Counted from the stretch's first letter, positions 32,318 to 42,265 are shown. The stretch: DNA of 64,000 nt from Pyrrhosoma nymphula (GCA_963573305.1 OY754329.1:137193422-137257421), one strand, 5' to 3'. Notes: generated by a model from the sequence alone, not told the origin. Numbers and translations: made by a program.

Positions 32318-34221
32318 CATTTCAATCAACACGAAGTAACTACGCACCGAGTGTGATTTTATTTTGTTCCGAAATTAAAGGTATAAGAATCCGGAAATTG
32401 CCAAAGGAAAAAAAAGTTTCATGAACCGGGACCTGTTCGGGAGATCAAAGAAATCCGAGTGCCAGAAATATTAAGTGATCGATTTGACAGTAGGAAGTAG
32501 AATATCGGACGACTGGAATTCCCTTCAACTACTGACCAAGTAGACTGCAGACTGCCCGAAGGTGACTAGTCACAGCGAGATACCCCCACCGGAAGTGAGA
32601 TAAGGGACTTAGTCGCTGCGAGGCAGGGTGACGTCACCATAGGCATTTAACATGAGACTCTGGACTTAAGAGTTTAAAGATCTGAAGGAAAGGAATTAAT
32701 AGTGGAAGCAAAGAAGTTATTCTAGTATGTTTGTCTGTATCCCAACATATGTTTGACTGCATCATCCATTCAAACGCTATATTTCACTTCCATTAATTAT
32801 GCTGTAATAATAAAGTTTTTTTTTCTAGTTATGGAAAAGTGTTACCTCATCATTTTATTGGTATTAATCAATTTATACGATGGTGAAGTATTTAGGTTCC
32901 CTCACTGAGATTTATCTTAATAAAAAATAGCTTATCCTCTCTTCAAATGCGTATGCATGAGAGAAATGTTCAATTATCAGAGCCTTAATCCATCGAATCA
33001 CGAGGACTTTATGAGACTGTTAGTTTCTCTGTAACAAAGAGGGAGTGAAGTAATCATCTCGTGAATTCCATGTATGTACGGGTAGCTCTTTCTATTTGCT
33101 AGATGTGCAAGATGCAAGATGTTCAAGTACAGAGAATTAGTTATTGCTAGGCTGCGTTACTTAGCAAGAGGAATCCTTCATATTCCTCAGTAGCATTGAC
33201 TGCATTGGATTGGAAATCTTATGAATGATACGTTATATAACGAGGCATTTGATATATTATTCCTGGTGTGGCATATTCTAACCTAGAATGCGCAGATATC
33301 GACTGTGAAAATCATTTATTTTATGATTTCAATACCACTATAGCTCTTGCTATCGTCTAGAATGTTTAGGAAGTTTTAGTGGACTTATCTACAGCTTGCT
33401 TCAATTCGTTTTAAGCCGGCTAAACTCTTTATGAACATTTCTACGGTATTTTCAAAATTTGAATTTATAACGGGAGGTGGCGTTATACCAAGTTACGTAG
33501 AGTAAGATTTTTGTGAACGAACATTTAAACTCACTCCCGTCTTTTTATTAATCCTAGGCTCTAAATGCCACTTCCTCAGTCACCAATCTCCAGAAATGGT
33601 ACCTACGAAAGAAAATTTCCTTTTTGAATAGCTTTCTGTTGCCACTCTTTATTTTCGAAGCAAACAGCATCGTCCGCTTCTCGAAATGCCGTTAGTCCCA
33701 CAAATATCTTTATCTGTGTTTCCACTTAGCTTTCGGAGAGTGTATCCCAGGCTTGTACACAAAAATAAATTTTTCCCAACATAAACGTATCCATTTTGAG
33801 TTCTTACGTTTCAAATCATGCGAGCCGTGGTGCGTCTTGCACCTTGAGAAAAGGCGTTGTGACAAAAAGGTCTTGGACTCGTCTCGTGTGGCATGGCCCT
33901 AATTAAATTCATAATTGCGCCAAACAGTTCAAAACCATCTTGAGCAGAAAGTTTTCCAATTGCATATGCTACGTTATCTGCAGTAAACACATCGAAATAA
34001 ATTTTTTCATTATTTGACTTGGACCCGGTTATATAATCTCTCGTTAAATATTTTCTCGGTACTAAAAACCAAGTTAATTCGTTCTCCCATCCGAAAATCT
34101 AATGTCAACTTACCGACAGCCTGACTTCATATTCAAACCCTAAACCCCTCTCAGTTTACATCAAGTCGAAGAAAGGGCTGTTTTTGTCAATCTGCAATCA
34201 TGTTTAGAGAATGAATGAGAG
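32318..34221. other. unassigned sequence
   Basis: No gene recognised in about 1.9 kb. A TGACGTCA word (CRE-like palindrome) at 32629-32636 is isolated. Confidence 0.45.
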
Positions 34222-34398
34222 TGTGGCAGTGAAGCAGACTTTTAAATTAGGATTGAATGGTGTGAAGGGGAGAGGTATAGCGACAACGTCTTGAGTGAAT
34301 GTGTTGAAAGAGACTCTCAACAGAAGAAAAATCAGGAGTCTAAAGAACACGAGGGCACGTATGAAGCAATGCATGTTTGTAACTGAAGCTAAAGTGGT
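34222..34398 (+). mobile_element. LINE 3' end fragment (WFxHVERM family)
   Basis: GAAGCAGACTTTTAAATTAG, then GAATGGTGTGAAGGGGAGAG parallel GAAGCAGATTTATGACCGAG and GAATGGTGTGAGAGGAAGGG at 60730-60773. CAGGAGTCTAAAGAACACGA and ATGAAGCAATGCATG parallel the 3' UTR of the 60.6 kb copy. It is a strongly decayed 177-bp remnant. An (AAT)n microsatellite follows at 34465-34487. Confidence 0.7.
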
Positions 34399-34899
34399 AA
34401 ACGTATTCCAGGGTAGGGCGGTTTGGAAAAAATCATTAAAGCATATCAAGCTTCGGATGCTTATGATAATAATATAATAATAATAATGTTATTCCACCTT
34501 AAATAAATACTCAAGTACAGTTAATACAAGTACATACATTTTAAGGGGGACTATAGGTACCCCAGAGGATAACCTGTGTTGGGGTTTACCATCATCAATG
34601 TTGGAAAGCAACGGTTGGTGCTAATACATATTATATAATTTATTACCTAATGGTTGAGCAATTTTCATTTCCATCATAGTATGTGTTCAGTTAACAAGTA
34701 AAGATATATCAGTACCAATAGTAATAACATGTAAAAGTACATAGACAAAAGTAAGTACAGATTCAAAATCACCGGTCTTGGTGATATTATCACCGATAAT
34801 AATTAAACGTTTTTGACCGTGTCTATCCTGAAAGGGAACGACGTGATGGGTGTATTTGCGTACTTTTGGCGTCGCGAAAGAAGTGTTTGGAGTGTGAAT

Positions 34900-35190
34900 T
34901 CTAGCATGTGGCAGTGTCCGGTCCTCTTTTGAGAGCCCCCTCTTACTTCTTCCCCCCTCCCTCACTCTCCTTTCTCAACCCTTCTCCTCTCTTGCACCGT
35001 TCCTTGGCTCGCTGCACCGGAGGCGTCCGCTGGCTCTCCAAGACTCTGCCTGGCCGGACTCCTCATCGCTCATTCACACTTTCCGGACGCAAGAACGAAC
35101 CTTATTTTTGGTCCCGTGCATTGACGTCACCGACTCGCGGTGTTTTTCGGGGCGGGATGGACGCATAGAGACAGTCCCACCCCCCCCCCC
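34900..35190. other. GC-rich block with CRE-like palindrome and C run
   Basis: A pyrimidine-rich left half and a CpG-containing right half, with TGACGTCA at 35122-35129 and 11 consecutive C residues at 35180-35190. This could be a regulatory or first-exon region of a host gene, but no gene structure can be traced. Confidence 0.3.
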
Positions 35191-35325
35191 TCCACCCCCT
35201 CCCCCTAAGAGCAGTTGCATCAAGCGCCGTCGACGAGAAGATTACCAGGACGTCGACGGTTAATTTATTTATTCAGGAAAGCTAGTCAAGAATACAATTA
35301 TGCGTTGCGCATCAGGGCTTGTTCT

Positions 35326-35790
35326 GCACATTCACGCGAGCGGATTCCGCTACCACGAGCAATAAGAAACTACACCAAATACATGAACGGCTTAGATCAC
35401 CATGATTGGTACCTAGAGAAACATCACATTACCGTAACAGACAAGAAATAGTATCAGTGTCTTTTTATAGGAATTATTGACATAACTGTAGTAATCGCAT
35501 TTATTGCTATGAAAATTATAAACAAAAACACTATATATATAAAAGACTTCGTGAGACAAATAGCCGTCACATACCTAAAGTAAAGGCATGGCATAAAAAC
35601 AAAATAGCAGGCCTCCAGAACGAACATCAACAACTCGCTCAACAGTCAAACTGGACACAAGGAATCAAGACGACAATCGCAAAAAAGAGGGACTCACAAA
35701 AAAGATGTCAATTGAAAGGCTGTAAAGAAAATCCTCGCACTCTGCTGTGAAAAATGCAATTTAACACTGTATTTCTTATATTCCGATAAA
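35326..35790 (+). pseudogene. piggyBac-like transposase, C-terminal remnant
   Basis: The frame reads RAIRNYTKYMNGLDHHDWY, matching 'NYNKYMGGVDxxD' of DDE_Tnp_1_7 (piggyBac) transposases, the block carrying the third catalytic aspartate (GLD here, near 35396). It continues through a stop at 35449 with YQCLFIGIIDITVVIAFIA and IKDFVRQIAVTYLK, matching the family's 'KKWY..LF..LLDIA.VNA...F...IA..L'. At 35704-35790 RCQLKGCKENPRTL and CCEKCNLTLYFL, split by a frameshift, recall the C-terminal cysteine-rich zinc-binding domain. The N-terminal two thirds and the first two catalytic aspartates are missing, and several stops and frameshifts make it inactive. The terminal repeats were not found. Confidence 0.85.
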
Positions 35791-37936
35791 CCATTTTTAA
35801 AGTATTTGAAATATTTATCAAGTATTCATAAAATTAAAGATTACATTTCAGATATCATATGTAGTTTCTATTCTATTTCCGTAGTAATATTCAATGAAAC
35901 TTTGAAATCGAATTTTCAATATTTTGATTTATCCCAAAGAAATTACGCGTGAATGCCCAGCGTCCTCAAATGAGGACGATCTATATTTCAACAATAACAT
36001 ATTCTACATGACAAACAATGATATTCACTAATTCTTTAGTACTTAAAGCTCAAAGAAAATGACTCTATACATGCTGGGTGTTTCCTGAACACGTAAATGA
36101 TTGCCCAGTAGGTACCCTTAAGCCCTGTTTAATAAGCTCTGATAAAATATCTTCTTGGTCTAAAAACTGAAATTAATACTCTATTATTCGGCAATGCTCG
36201 TGACAGCTAACCGAGGGCTTGATGTAATATACAAAACGCGATCTCTCAATTAGCATCAACTCAACGTAAAGGCTAGAGTTGACGTTGACCAGGCATGAAA
36301 ATGGACCTAAGAATCCCTATTCCCATTGGAAAGCACGCGACCCAATTTCACTGCGACGCGATGATCTTTCGATATAAATCGGGAGCGGATCCCATGGTTG
36401 GCTATTTAGCATTTTGGCTGTGGAGAGTTGGTGGGTTGGCCGAAGGATGGAAGGGCGCGTATAAATCAGTCAAAGCCCTCCCCCTGGGCCCCAAAATAGT
36501 CGGAATGGGAAGAACGAAGCGATTAGCGATTTGGGCAACTCTCCCCCCGCTCCCTTGCGCTCTGTTGGACGCCGTGCAAGCACGCAAATCTACACGCAAC
36601 GGTGCGCTAACGATTTCCCCCTACGTAAACGAACGGACCTTTCAAAATCAAGGCTGTTCAACTCTTTGATCGAGAGGACTAAGCCAGCAACAGTGACTTC
36701 TGAATCAAATTCGGAGATGCATCGCAAGCAACCGGGAATTGTCATGTAGGCTTTTGTTAAGTATTGTGAAGCATTTTTGTCGTTAGAACATCTAGAATCG
36801 TCTTGCTCAATGGGAACTTACGCAGTTAAAATAATTCCTCCATGAATTCTGGGCCCAAATTCCGGAATTAAGATGTTTTTTTTGTGAGAGAGTTTACGTC
36901 TAATTTTAGCTCTTTGAGAATTTTTATCCGTAGTCTTACAGGCTCACAGAATGTTCGCTAATGCTTCTCGAGATCAGAATTATCAGTCATGAATTTTTAA
37001 TGCTTTTAGTTTTGCTAACATTTTAGAATCCTCATATTTATTTCTATGTAGCACCGCCATGCAACGATAGTATGAGTTGTTTCCGAATGATTCAAGATAA
37101 AGTAGAATACTATTACATACGTGTGGAATTGTGGGAGAAATTAGTAAAACAGTCAACAGCTTAGGTCCTCCAAGTAATAACATGGCGTCTTATCAACTCT
37201 TATCTCCTCAGGACGCAACTATTTGGTAACGTTCGTTTCTTGGTAAAGATTTGAGTTCTACCTGTCGAGCGGAAAGCCCGAACCGTGCTATTTTGTAACT
37301 TTCTATTGATAAATTTTTATTGTTACCGCAAGAATATTACCTAGATATTATTACCGCTATTAACCTAATATATTTTTAGTTTCGTATCCCAAGATTAACA
37401 AGATAACCTCCATGAAAAGAAGCAAATTGGATGCAATGGATTTTTAGCCAGCCGTTTGCGCAAGAGTCAACTTAGTTTCAGTAGGTACCTACCTCGAATG
37501 GACCAACCTAAAGGTCGCTCGCTCTTCGGAATACAACGATTGATACACTATATTAAGACGAGACTCCAAAACACATACGCAGAGACGTTTATCTTCCTCG
37601 GACGTATCAATTGCTCAAGCGATTTAATGCGGCCCTGCCAATTCGACCGGCCTGATTGTTGGTTGCCACGACAGCCCTTTCAAGTGTTGAACGGAAATGT
37701 TAGTGGTGGAGGAGAAGGATTGTTGAAAGGAGAAGGGGTTTTTTTGGGTGTTAAACTGGACGTCGCGTCGAGAAGGCGTGTATGCGTAGTTTAACGAAGA
37801 GAAAATTTGGTGTCTTGGCGCATGAAAGTTGTATGTTGTGTGCATACAAATAATAATCCACACAGCATGGCAATTACGAGAAACTTTTCCTGTAATGTTG
37901 TAAGAAACATAATTCAATCACAAGAGTTAAGCTTCG
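35791..37936. other. unassigned sequence
   Basis: The left part may be piggyBac 3' flank: a GCGTCCTCAAATGAGGACG palindrome lies at about 35959-35977. A 124-codon plus-strand open frame at 36295-36669 lies in a GC-richer block and shows no family I recognise. Confidence 0.4.
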
Positions 37937-38134
37937 TATATTCCACACCTTATTCGAGTGCTTCGACCGGTCTCGACATTACGTTCGTGTCATTATCAAG
38001 AGGATTTATTTTTGTTGATGAAGTATGACTTTTTATTGGTTTGACCTCAAGATTAACTATAGGACTAATCGTGTTGTTAATGACGCGGACTTCGCGCCGA
38101 AACCGGTCGAGGGTACTAAAAGTGTGGAATATAT
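37937..38134. mobile_element. fold-back pair of Penelope-like terminal sequences
   Basis: The right arm (plus strand, about 38073-38134) has TTAATGACGCGGACTTCGCG, CCGAAACCGGTCGAGGGTAC and AAAGTGTGGAATATA. The left arm (minus strand, 37990-37937) has AATGACACGAACG, TGTCGAGACCGGTCGAAGC and AAGGTGTGGAATATA. The arms are the same sequence in opposite orientation around about 90 bp of unrelated DNA. The TGAC-hairpin-CGAAACCGGTCG core is like the hammerhead-type motif of Penelope-like element termini, although the box equivalent to CTGATGA is imperfect here. Confidence 0.65.
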
Positions 38135-38644
38135 TAAGTATAATTCTTTTGTTTGAATTGCATATAACATCTGCCGTCGCTATTACAGTTCAAAAGAACC
38201 TGAAGACAATCATATTTCAAAGCAAGTTCTTCTGAACATAAATATGTATGCTTAGAAGGAGATACGACGCGCGAGATATCCCAGTTAATAATTTTTAAAA
38301 TCGTTTTTGTCGTAATAAAGGAAGCCAAAATGTTCACAGTTTCAAATTAAATTTAAGCGGGGAAGGGGAAGAGAGGGAACAGGCTTTATGAAGATGACAC
38401 GCGTTAGAAGCTGGATGATTTAATGTTTTTAGAAGTTAGGCACCTACGGCTATATAAAGGTTGGAGATGTATACCCTCTTCTTTCTGAAACCTACATTAG
38501 CCGAGAAACTAACCTCTGTAAATAAAATAGGTATACTATCGTTGAAAGGATAAAATAAATAAATGTTTTTAACTGATAAACATAAGGGTAAGTTAAATTC
38601 AGTGGGATTGGGGTACCTACCTGATAAGTTTTTACGACAAAAGT
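38135..38644. other. unassigned sequence
   Basis: Nothing recognised. Confidence 0.5.
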
Positions 38645-39060
38645 AGCATAGGTAGGATAAGGAATGAGTGGGTCATGGAAGAATGCGTGTTGGATTCTCC
38701 AATAATGGACATATATGAAAGGGGTGTGCTTAGCTGGTTAGGCCATGTTGAGAGAATAGATGAAAAAAGAATAACGAAACAGAATTATGATATGAGGAGT
38801 GAATGGTATGAGATGAAGGGACAGACCGCGGAAGTCATGGGTGAATGTGATGGCATAGGCTCTAAAGAGAAGGAATATTAGGAGTATTTTAAAAAAAGGG
38901 GAGCGTGTATGAAGCACTGCTTGAGTGTAAGAGAAGCAAAAGAGGATATGCAAGGATTAGGATTTATGGAGGAAATTATTACTACAGGTTCAGTTTTCTA
39001 AGCCTGATGGTAATAAGTAAGTTCTTTGACTTTTTCTACCCCAAAAGGGATTGGCTTGAT
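38645..39060 (+). mobile_element. LINE 3' end fragment (WFxHVERM family)
   Basis: Encodes MEECVLDSPIMDIYERG, then LSWLGHVERIDEKRITKQNY, ending in a shifted frame, the same C-terminal region as at 25.5 and 60.6 kb. The 3' UTR is also shared: AAGGAATATTAGGAGT, ATGAAGCACTGC, ATGCAAGGATTAGG, GGAAATTATTA and CTACCCCAAAAGGGATTGG. This is one of the two longest copies of this end in the window. It is 5'-truncated and has no endonuclease or polymerase core. Confidence 0.85.
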
Positions 39061-39122
39061 GTATATGCCTGTATGCATGTTTTTTAACTTAAGTCAGAGA
39101 TTTTTTATCGTCAACAGATAGT

Positions 39123-39420
39123 GTGAAATATATACTCCCAGCATTTTTTTTGGACCCTCCTTCCCTCCCTCAGCCCTCCCATGGGTCTATTTTACTTCCA
39201 CCTGCGCTTCAACCTCTCCGACCCTCCATGTCTCTCCGAGTGAAGAAGCCCCGATATTCCTCACCCCTATTCCATCCCCTCCTCCCTAGTTTCCACTCCT
39301 CACCCCTCGTTGCCCTACCGTCTTCGCATTTTTCACCTCCCCCTCCTCCTCTCCCCCTTCCCCCTCCCTCTCATATTTCTGCTGGCCCAAGTTCACTTGA
39401 CCATCGATTGGAGAGAAGAC
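39123..39420. repeat. pyrimidine-rich tract
   Basis: Dense C/T runs on the plus strand, with CTCCCTC-type short repeats. The 155- and 124-codon open frames overlapping it are low-complexity and are not called as genes. Confidence 0.6.
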
Positions 39421-39562
39421 CGCCAAGATCAAGGTTTTCATCCATCTCTTGCCATGAGTGTATCCAGTATTTTTCTTGGAACGGAAAAGGTGCGCGGATT
39501 TTTTGGCAAAGTCCACCTGTTCGTATTTTTATGTGCTTTTCAGCCGAAAACCTATGGATACA

Positions 39563-39604
39563 GTATTCAGGCTTTTGGTTCTGCGATTAAATTATTTAAT
39601 ATTA
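39563..39604 (-). repeat. Penelope-like element inverted terminal segment, left arm
   Basis: On the minus strand this reads ATAATATTAAATAATTTAAT, then CGCAGAACCAAAAGCCTGAATA. It is almost exactly repeated on the plus strand at 40084-40125. Weaker similarity (AACCTATGGATACA) extends beyond both arms, at about 39548-39562 and 40157-40171. It lies directly downstream of the Penelope-like coding remnant, where these elements carry their terminal repeats. Confidence 0.85.
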
Positions 39605-39694
39605 TGCAACAGTTTCGCGTGCCATGCTGCCGGCTTCGTCGGGCTTTTAAGAACAACAATGGTCTTTTTTCAAAAAGTAAATAAACAATTCCAG

Positions 39695-40046
39695 CAATTG
39701 ATGATTTTGAGAAGTAAAAAACATAATTTCGAATAAGTCTCTTCCAGGTATAAGGGAGTTTATAAATATCCTCTCTATTGATGTTATTTGGTCTTTTTTA
39801 TATTTCAATTGCCTCCCTTATGAGTCGTGGAAAGTAACTGCTTTCTTTGTGTAATACTCTTGCCGTCTCGATGTCAATGGCGTGACCTTCCTCTAACGTA
39901 GTGTGCTCAGCCACGGCAGAGTGATACCAGTCTTTCTTCCGGATTGCACGTTCATGTTCCTTTAATCGGCATCCAATTGCTCTCTTGGTTTGCCCCACAT
40001 ATGATCTACCGCAACTGCAGAGAAGTTCGTACACACCCTCATACAT
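39695..40046 (-). pseudogene. Penelope-like element, GIY-YIG endonuclease domain remnant
   Basis: Minus-strand translation gives GVYELLCSCGRSYVGQTKR, then AIGCRLKEHERAIRKKDWY, SAVAEHTTLEEGHAIDIE and SSYFPRLIREAIEI. After a single in-frame stop (39798) it continues with KRPNNINREDIYKLPYTW. This is the C-terminal GIY-YIG domain of Penelope-like retroelements, with the GVY and YVG halves of the signature, the CSC cysteines and the RLKEH segment with the conserved Arg. In the family this domain nicks target DNA for reverse transcription. The whole upstream reverse transcriptase is missing. The ATG at 40046 is internal to the domain. Conservation is otherwise good, so the copy is not very old. Confidence 0.93.
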
Positions 40047-40057
40047 TGTGGGTGGTA

Positions 40058-40125
40058 ATAGTTGAGCACTCTACGTTAGAGGAATAATATTAAATAATTT
40101 AATCGCAGAACCAAAAGCCTGAATA
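40058..40125 (+). mobile_element. second Penelope-like fragment in opposite orientation
   Basis: Just beyond the coding remnant, the plus strand reads TTGAGCACTCTACGTTAGAG (40058-40082 region), which encodes VEHSTLEE, the same stretch as AEHTTLEE on the opposite strand. It jumps directly to the terminal segment ATAATATTAAATAATTTAAT (40084-40103) without the intervening codons. So a deleted copy of the element lies head-to-head with the first one, giving the inverted pair. Confidence 0.8.
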
Positions 40126-41114
40126 CCATAAACATGAGCTGCGAAAATCTAAAAAAAAACCTATGGATACATTTTGCGAGTTATAAATACTCTTTTTATG
40201 CAGCAATATTTGCGTTAGGTGTTCCCCAGTTCGACTCTTAAAGACATTGTTACAAAAAAGCACTGTATTATACAGGCTAGTGCGTGGATGGATGTGCAGT
40301 GAAGATTGCTTCTTGTAAAGCGGAGAATTACCAGAATGACTTCGCAAATGCATGAACGAGAGAGATAGGAAAAGAAATAATGCTTTGGTTCCACTATCAC
40401 ATCCTCGCAATTTTTATTCGTCAAACTTTATACCTAGTAAAGAACCTTATGTAAAACGGCATTAAGAATGGATGCAAAAAGTTGATTTTCTTTCTTTTAG
40501 TTATTTTGCCTTATCTTCTTAAAAAGTCTATGTATCCTTCCGTCTGTCTTAGTGCGTGGAGAGTGGTTTCTTTACACGAAAAGTTCAGTAATGATAATTC
40601 CTTATGGCATTTTGAGATCGATTCTCTTACACATTAAAATCATCGTATTCCAAGGTATTGAATGCGCTACACCTTAGAGTTTGATATATCATTCTTATTC
40701 TGTAGTCATACTAGTTAGCTGAATAGTTTTGCGGTATTTTATTTCAGTCTTGTTCCGTCTTATTAGGATTTTCTAACCTTTTTTTCAACGCTATAGTCAA
40801 ATCAGTCATTTTTATTTGAAACAACACGCGCTTGTTTACTATATTTTAACTCTTCCTGTCGATGGTCATTTGGATGACCGAAATAGCATTAAGAAATGCA
40901 TAGGAGTCGAAGTTCCTTTGCTTGTATTGAAATTTTGGATTAATCTTTGAATTAAATTTACATTTCAGTTGATCTTTTCTTGAATTGCCTACCTTCCTGC
41001 TTTCGAAACTTGGTTTTGGAGGCGGATACTGAAGTTGAAATGGTCGAAATGAGGTGTACAGAAGAATCTGAGAGGAGTAAACCATATGGAGAACTAACTA
41101 AGGAGGTCAGATCC
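40126..41114. other. unassigned sequence
   Basis: Nothing firm. The right part may be more of the LINE whose C-terminal fragment starts near 41115. Confidence 0.4.
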
Positions 41115-41215
41115 AGATGGATAGTCGCATGAGACACAACGGATATGTAAGGAGCGAAATTGAAGGGAAACTCCCTCGAGGAAGACCGAGGAACAAATAC
41201 TCTACCTGTACAGTA
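41115..41215 (+). mobile_element. LINE-A C-terminal fragment, left part (interrupted)
   Basis: Plus-strand frame HNGYVRSEIEGKLPRGRPRN matches the 'HN.fv..IiEGk..grRGRPR' segment near the C-terminus of LINE polyproteins. The continuation expected in the family appears about 0.95 kb downstream, at 42160-42265. The sequence between them is inserted DNA. Confidence 0.7.
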
Positions 41216-41275
41216 GGGTGCGGCTTATTTTACGAAAATCGGAAAAGCTAAAAGTTCCATCCGTCAAAACATTCA

Positions 41276-41806
41276 TAGTGAATTGGTTCGCTTAAAATTT
41301 TGCGAGGCGAATTCTCTTCTAGAACTCCTTATAACATTTTGGGAAAGGACTTTAAGACTTCTACAGGCAAGGTATTACACTCCTCTATCGCCATGTTAAC
41401 GAAGGAAAATTTTCCTGTGTCGGTTTGTTGCTGTCGTGCCTTTATTTTAAAACTATGGTAATTTCTTACGATTCGGCTTGGCTCAATCAATCTTTTACTA
41501 ATTTCCTATCATCCCTTATCCTTTCTATAGGCATTGTACACTGTACAATGCCTATAGAAAGGATAAAGGATGATAGGAAATTAGTAAAAGATTGATTGAG
41601 CCAAGCCGAATCGTAAGAAATTACCATAGTTTTAAAATAAAGGCACGACAGCAACAAACCGACACAGGAAAATTTTCCTTCGTTAACATGGCGATAGAGG
41701 AGTGTAATACCTTGCCTGTAGAAGTCTTAAAGTCCTTTCCCAAAATGTTATAAGGAGTTCTAGAAGAGAATTCGCCTCGCAAAATTTTAAGCGAACCAAT
41801 TCACTA
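41276..41806. repeat. near-perfect 531-bp palindrome built from a LINE 3' end
   Basis: Arms 41276-41540 and 41542-41806 are reverse complements about the single C at 41541. The positions stay in register along the arms, so there are no indels, and I find only one substitution (CATCCCTTA versus CATCCTTTA near the centre). The centre reads GCATTGTACA-C-TGTACAATGC. Each arm contains a LINE coding end. Such a structure can form a long hairpin or cruciform. It could be a very recent inverted duplication, a fold-back element, or a sequencing/assembly artefact. Confidence 0.95.
41543..41753 (+). pseudogene. LINE-B C-terminal coding remnant (right arm of palindrome)
   Basis: The right arm encodes, in one frame, SKRLIEPSRIVRNYHSFKIK, then ARQQQTDTGKFSFVNMAIEE and CNTLPVEVLKSFPKML before a TAA at 41751-41753. 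'NYHSFKIK...R...T...FSFVN.AIEEWNTLP..V..S' is the C-terminal signature of CR1/Jockey-type LINE reverse transcriptases. The same stretch is present on the minus strand of the left arm. No polymerase core is present. Confidence 0.75.
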
Positions 41807-41911
41807 CCATAATTTTTATGTGAAAAATATTGATCATTGTGTGTGAATTGAGCATTGTGAGTGATACGAGGACCATTACCACCAGGCAAAATGCCCAATG
41901 CAATGTAACTG

Positions 41912-42126
41912 CAAAGGAAACGGTTGTAGGCTTGATTTTGTGGAAGTTATCCATTACGGAAGAATTAAAATAACTTAGTTAACTCCACTAATTATTTCTT
42001 ATCACGTCCTGGGTTTCAACAGGTTGCTTTCCTGCTCCCTGACCTGAAGATGACACCAAGTGTTGAAACCCGGGTCGTTATAATAAATAATTAGTGAAGT
42101 TAACTAAGTTATTTTAATTCTTCCGT
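41912..42126. mobile_element. 215-bp hairpin insertion with 10-bp target-site duplication
   Basis: AATGTAACTG at 41902-41911 and 42127-42136 flanks the insert, and the surrounding sequence (CAATGCAATGTAACTG then GTTAAATAAATAAATGCA) reads as an uninterrupted LINE 3' end with an (AAAT)n tail if it is removed. Within it, 41952-42010 and 42062-42130 are inverted copies (CATTACGGAAGAATTAAAAT, AACTTAGTTAACT, CACTAATTATTT). The centre has CTGAAGATGACACCAAGTGT, then TGAAACCCGGGTCG (42044-42077), which resembles a hammerhead core. Confidence 0.75.
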
Positions 42127-42159
42127 AATGTAACTGGTTAAATAAATAAATGCATAGGC

Positions 42160-42265
42160 CAACTAAAACGAGATACAACACAGAAGAGCCACAAGGGCCT
42201 AAAAGAGTCAGCAGGGGACAGGGTAGAATGGAGAGCTGTAGTAAACCTTAGGATTGAGTGACTAG
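42160..42265 (+). mobile_element. LINE-A C-terminal fragment, right part
   Basis: HKGLKESAGDRVEWRAVVNL followed by RIE and a stop (about 42196-42261) matches the 'mK..A.DRv.WR..vn' end of LINE polyproteins. It continues the family alignment begun at 41115-41215. Confidence 0.7.

Noticed and set aside
39123..39684. Overlapping 155- and 124-codon plus-strand frames
   Set aside because: Compositional frames over the pyrimidine tract that run into the antisense of the Penelope-like terminal segment. Two different frames are open equally.
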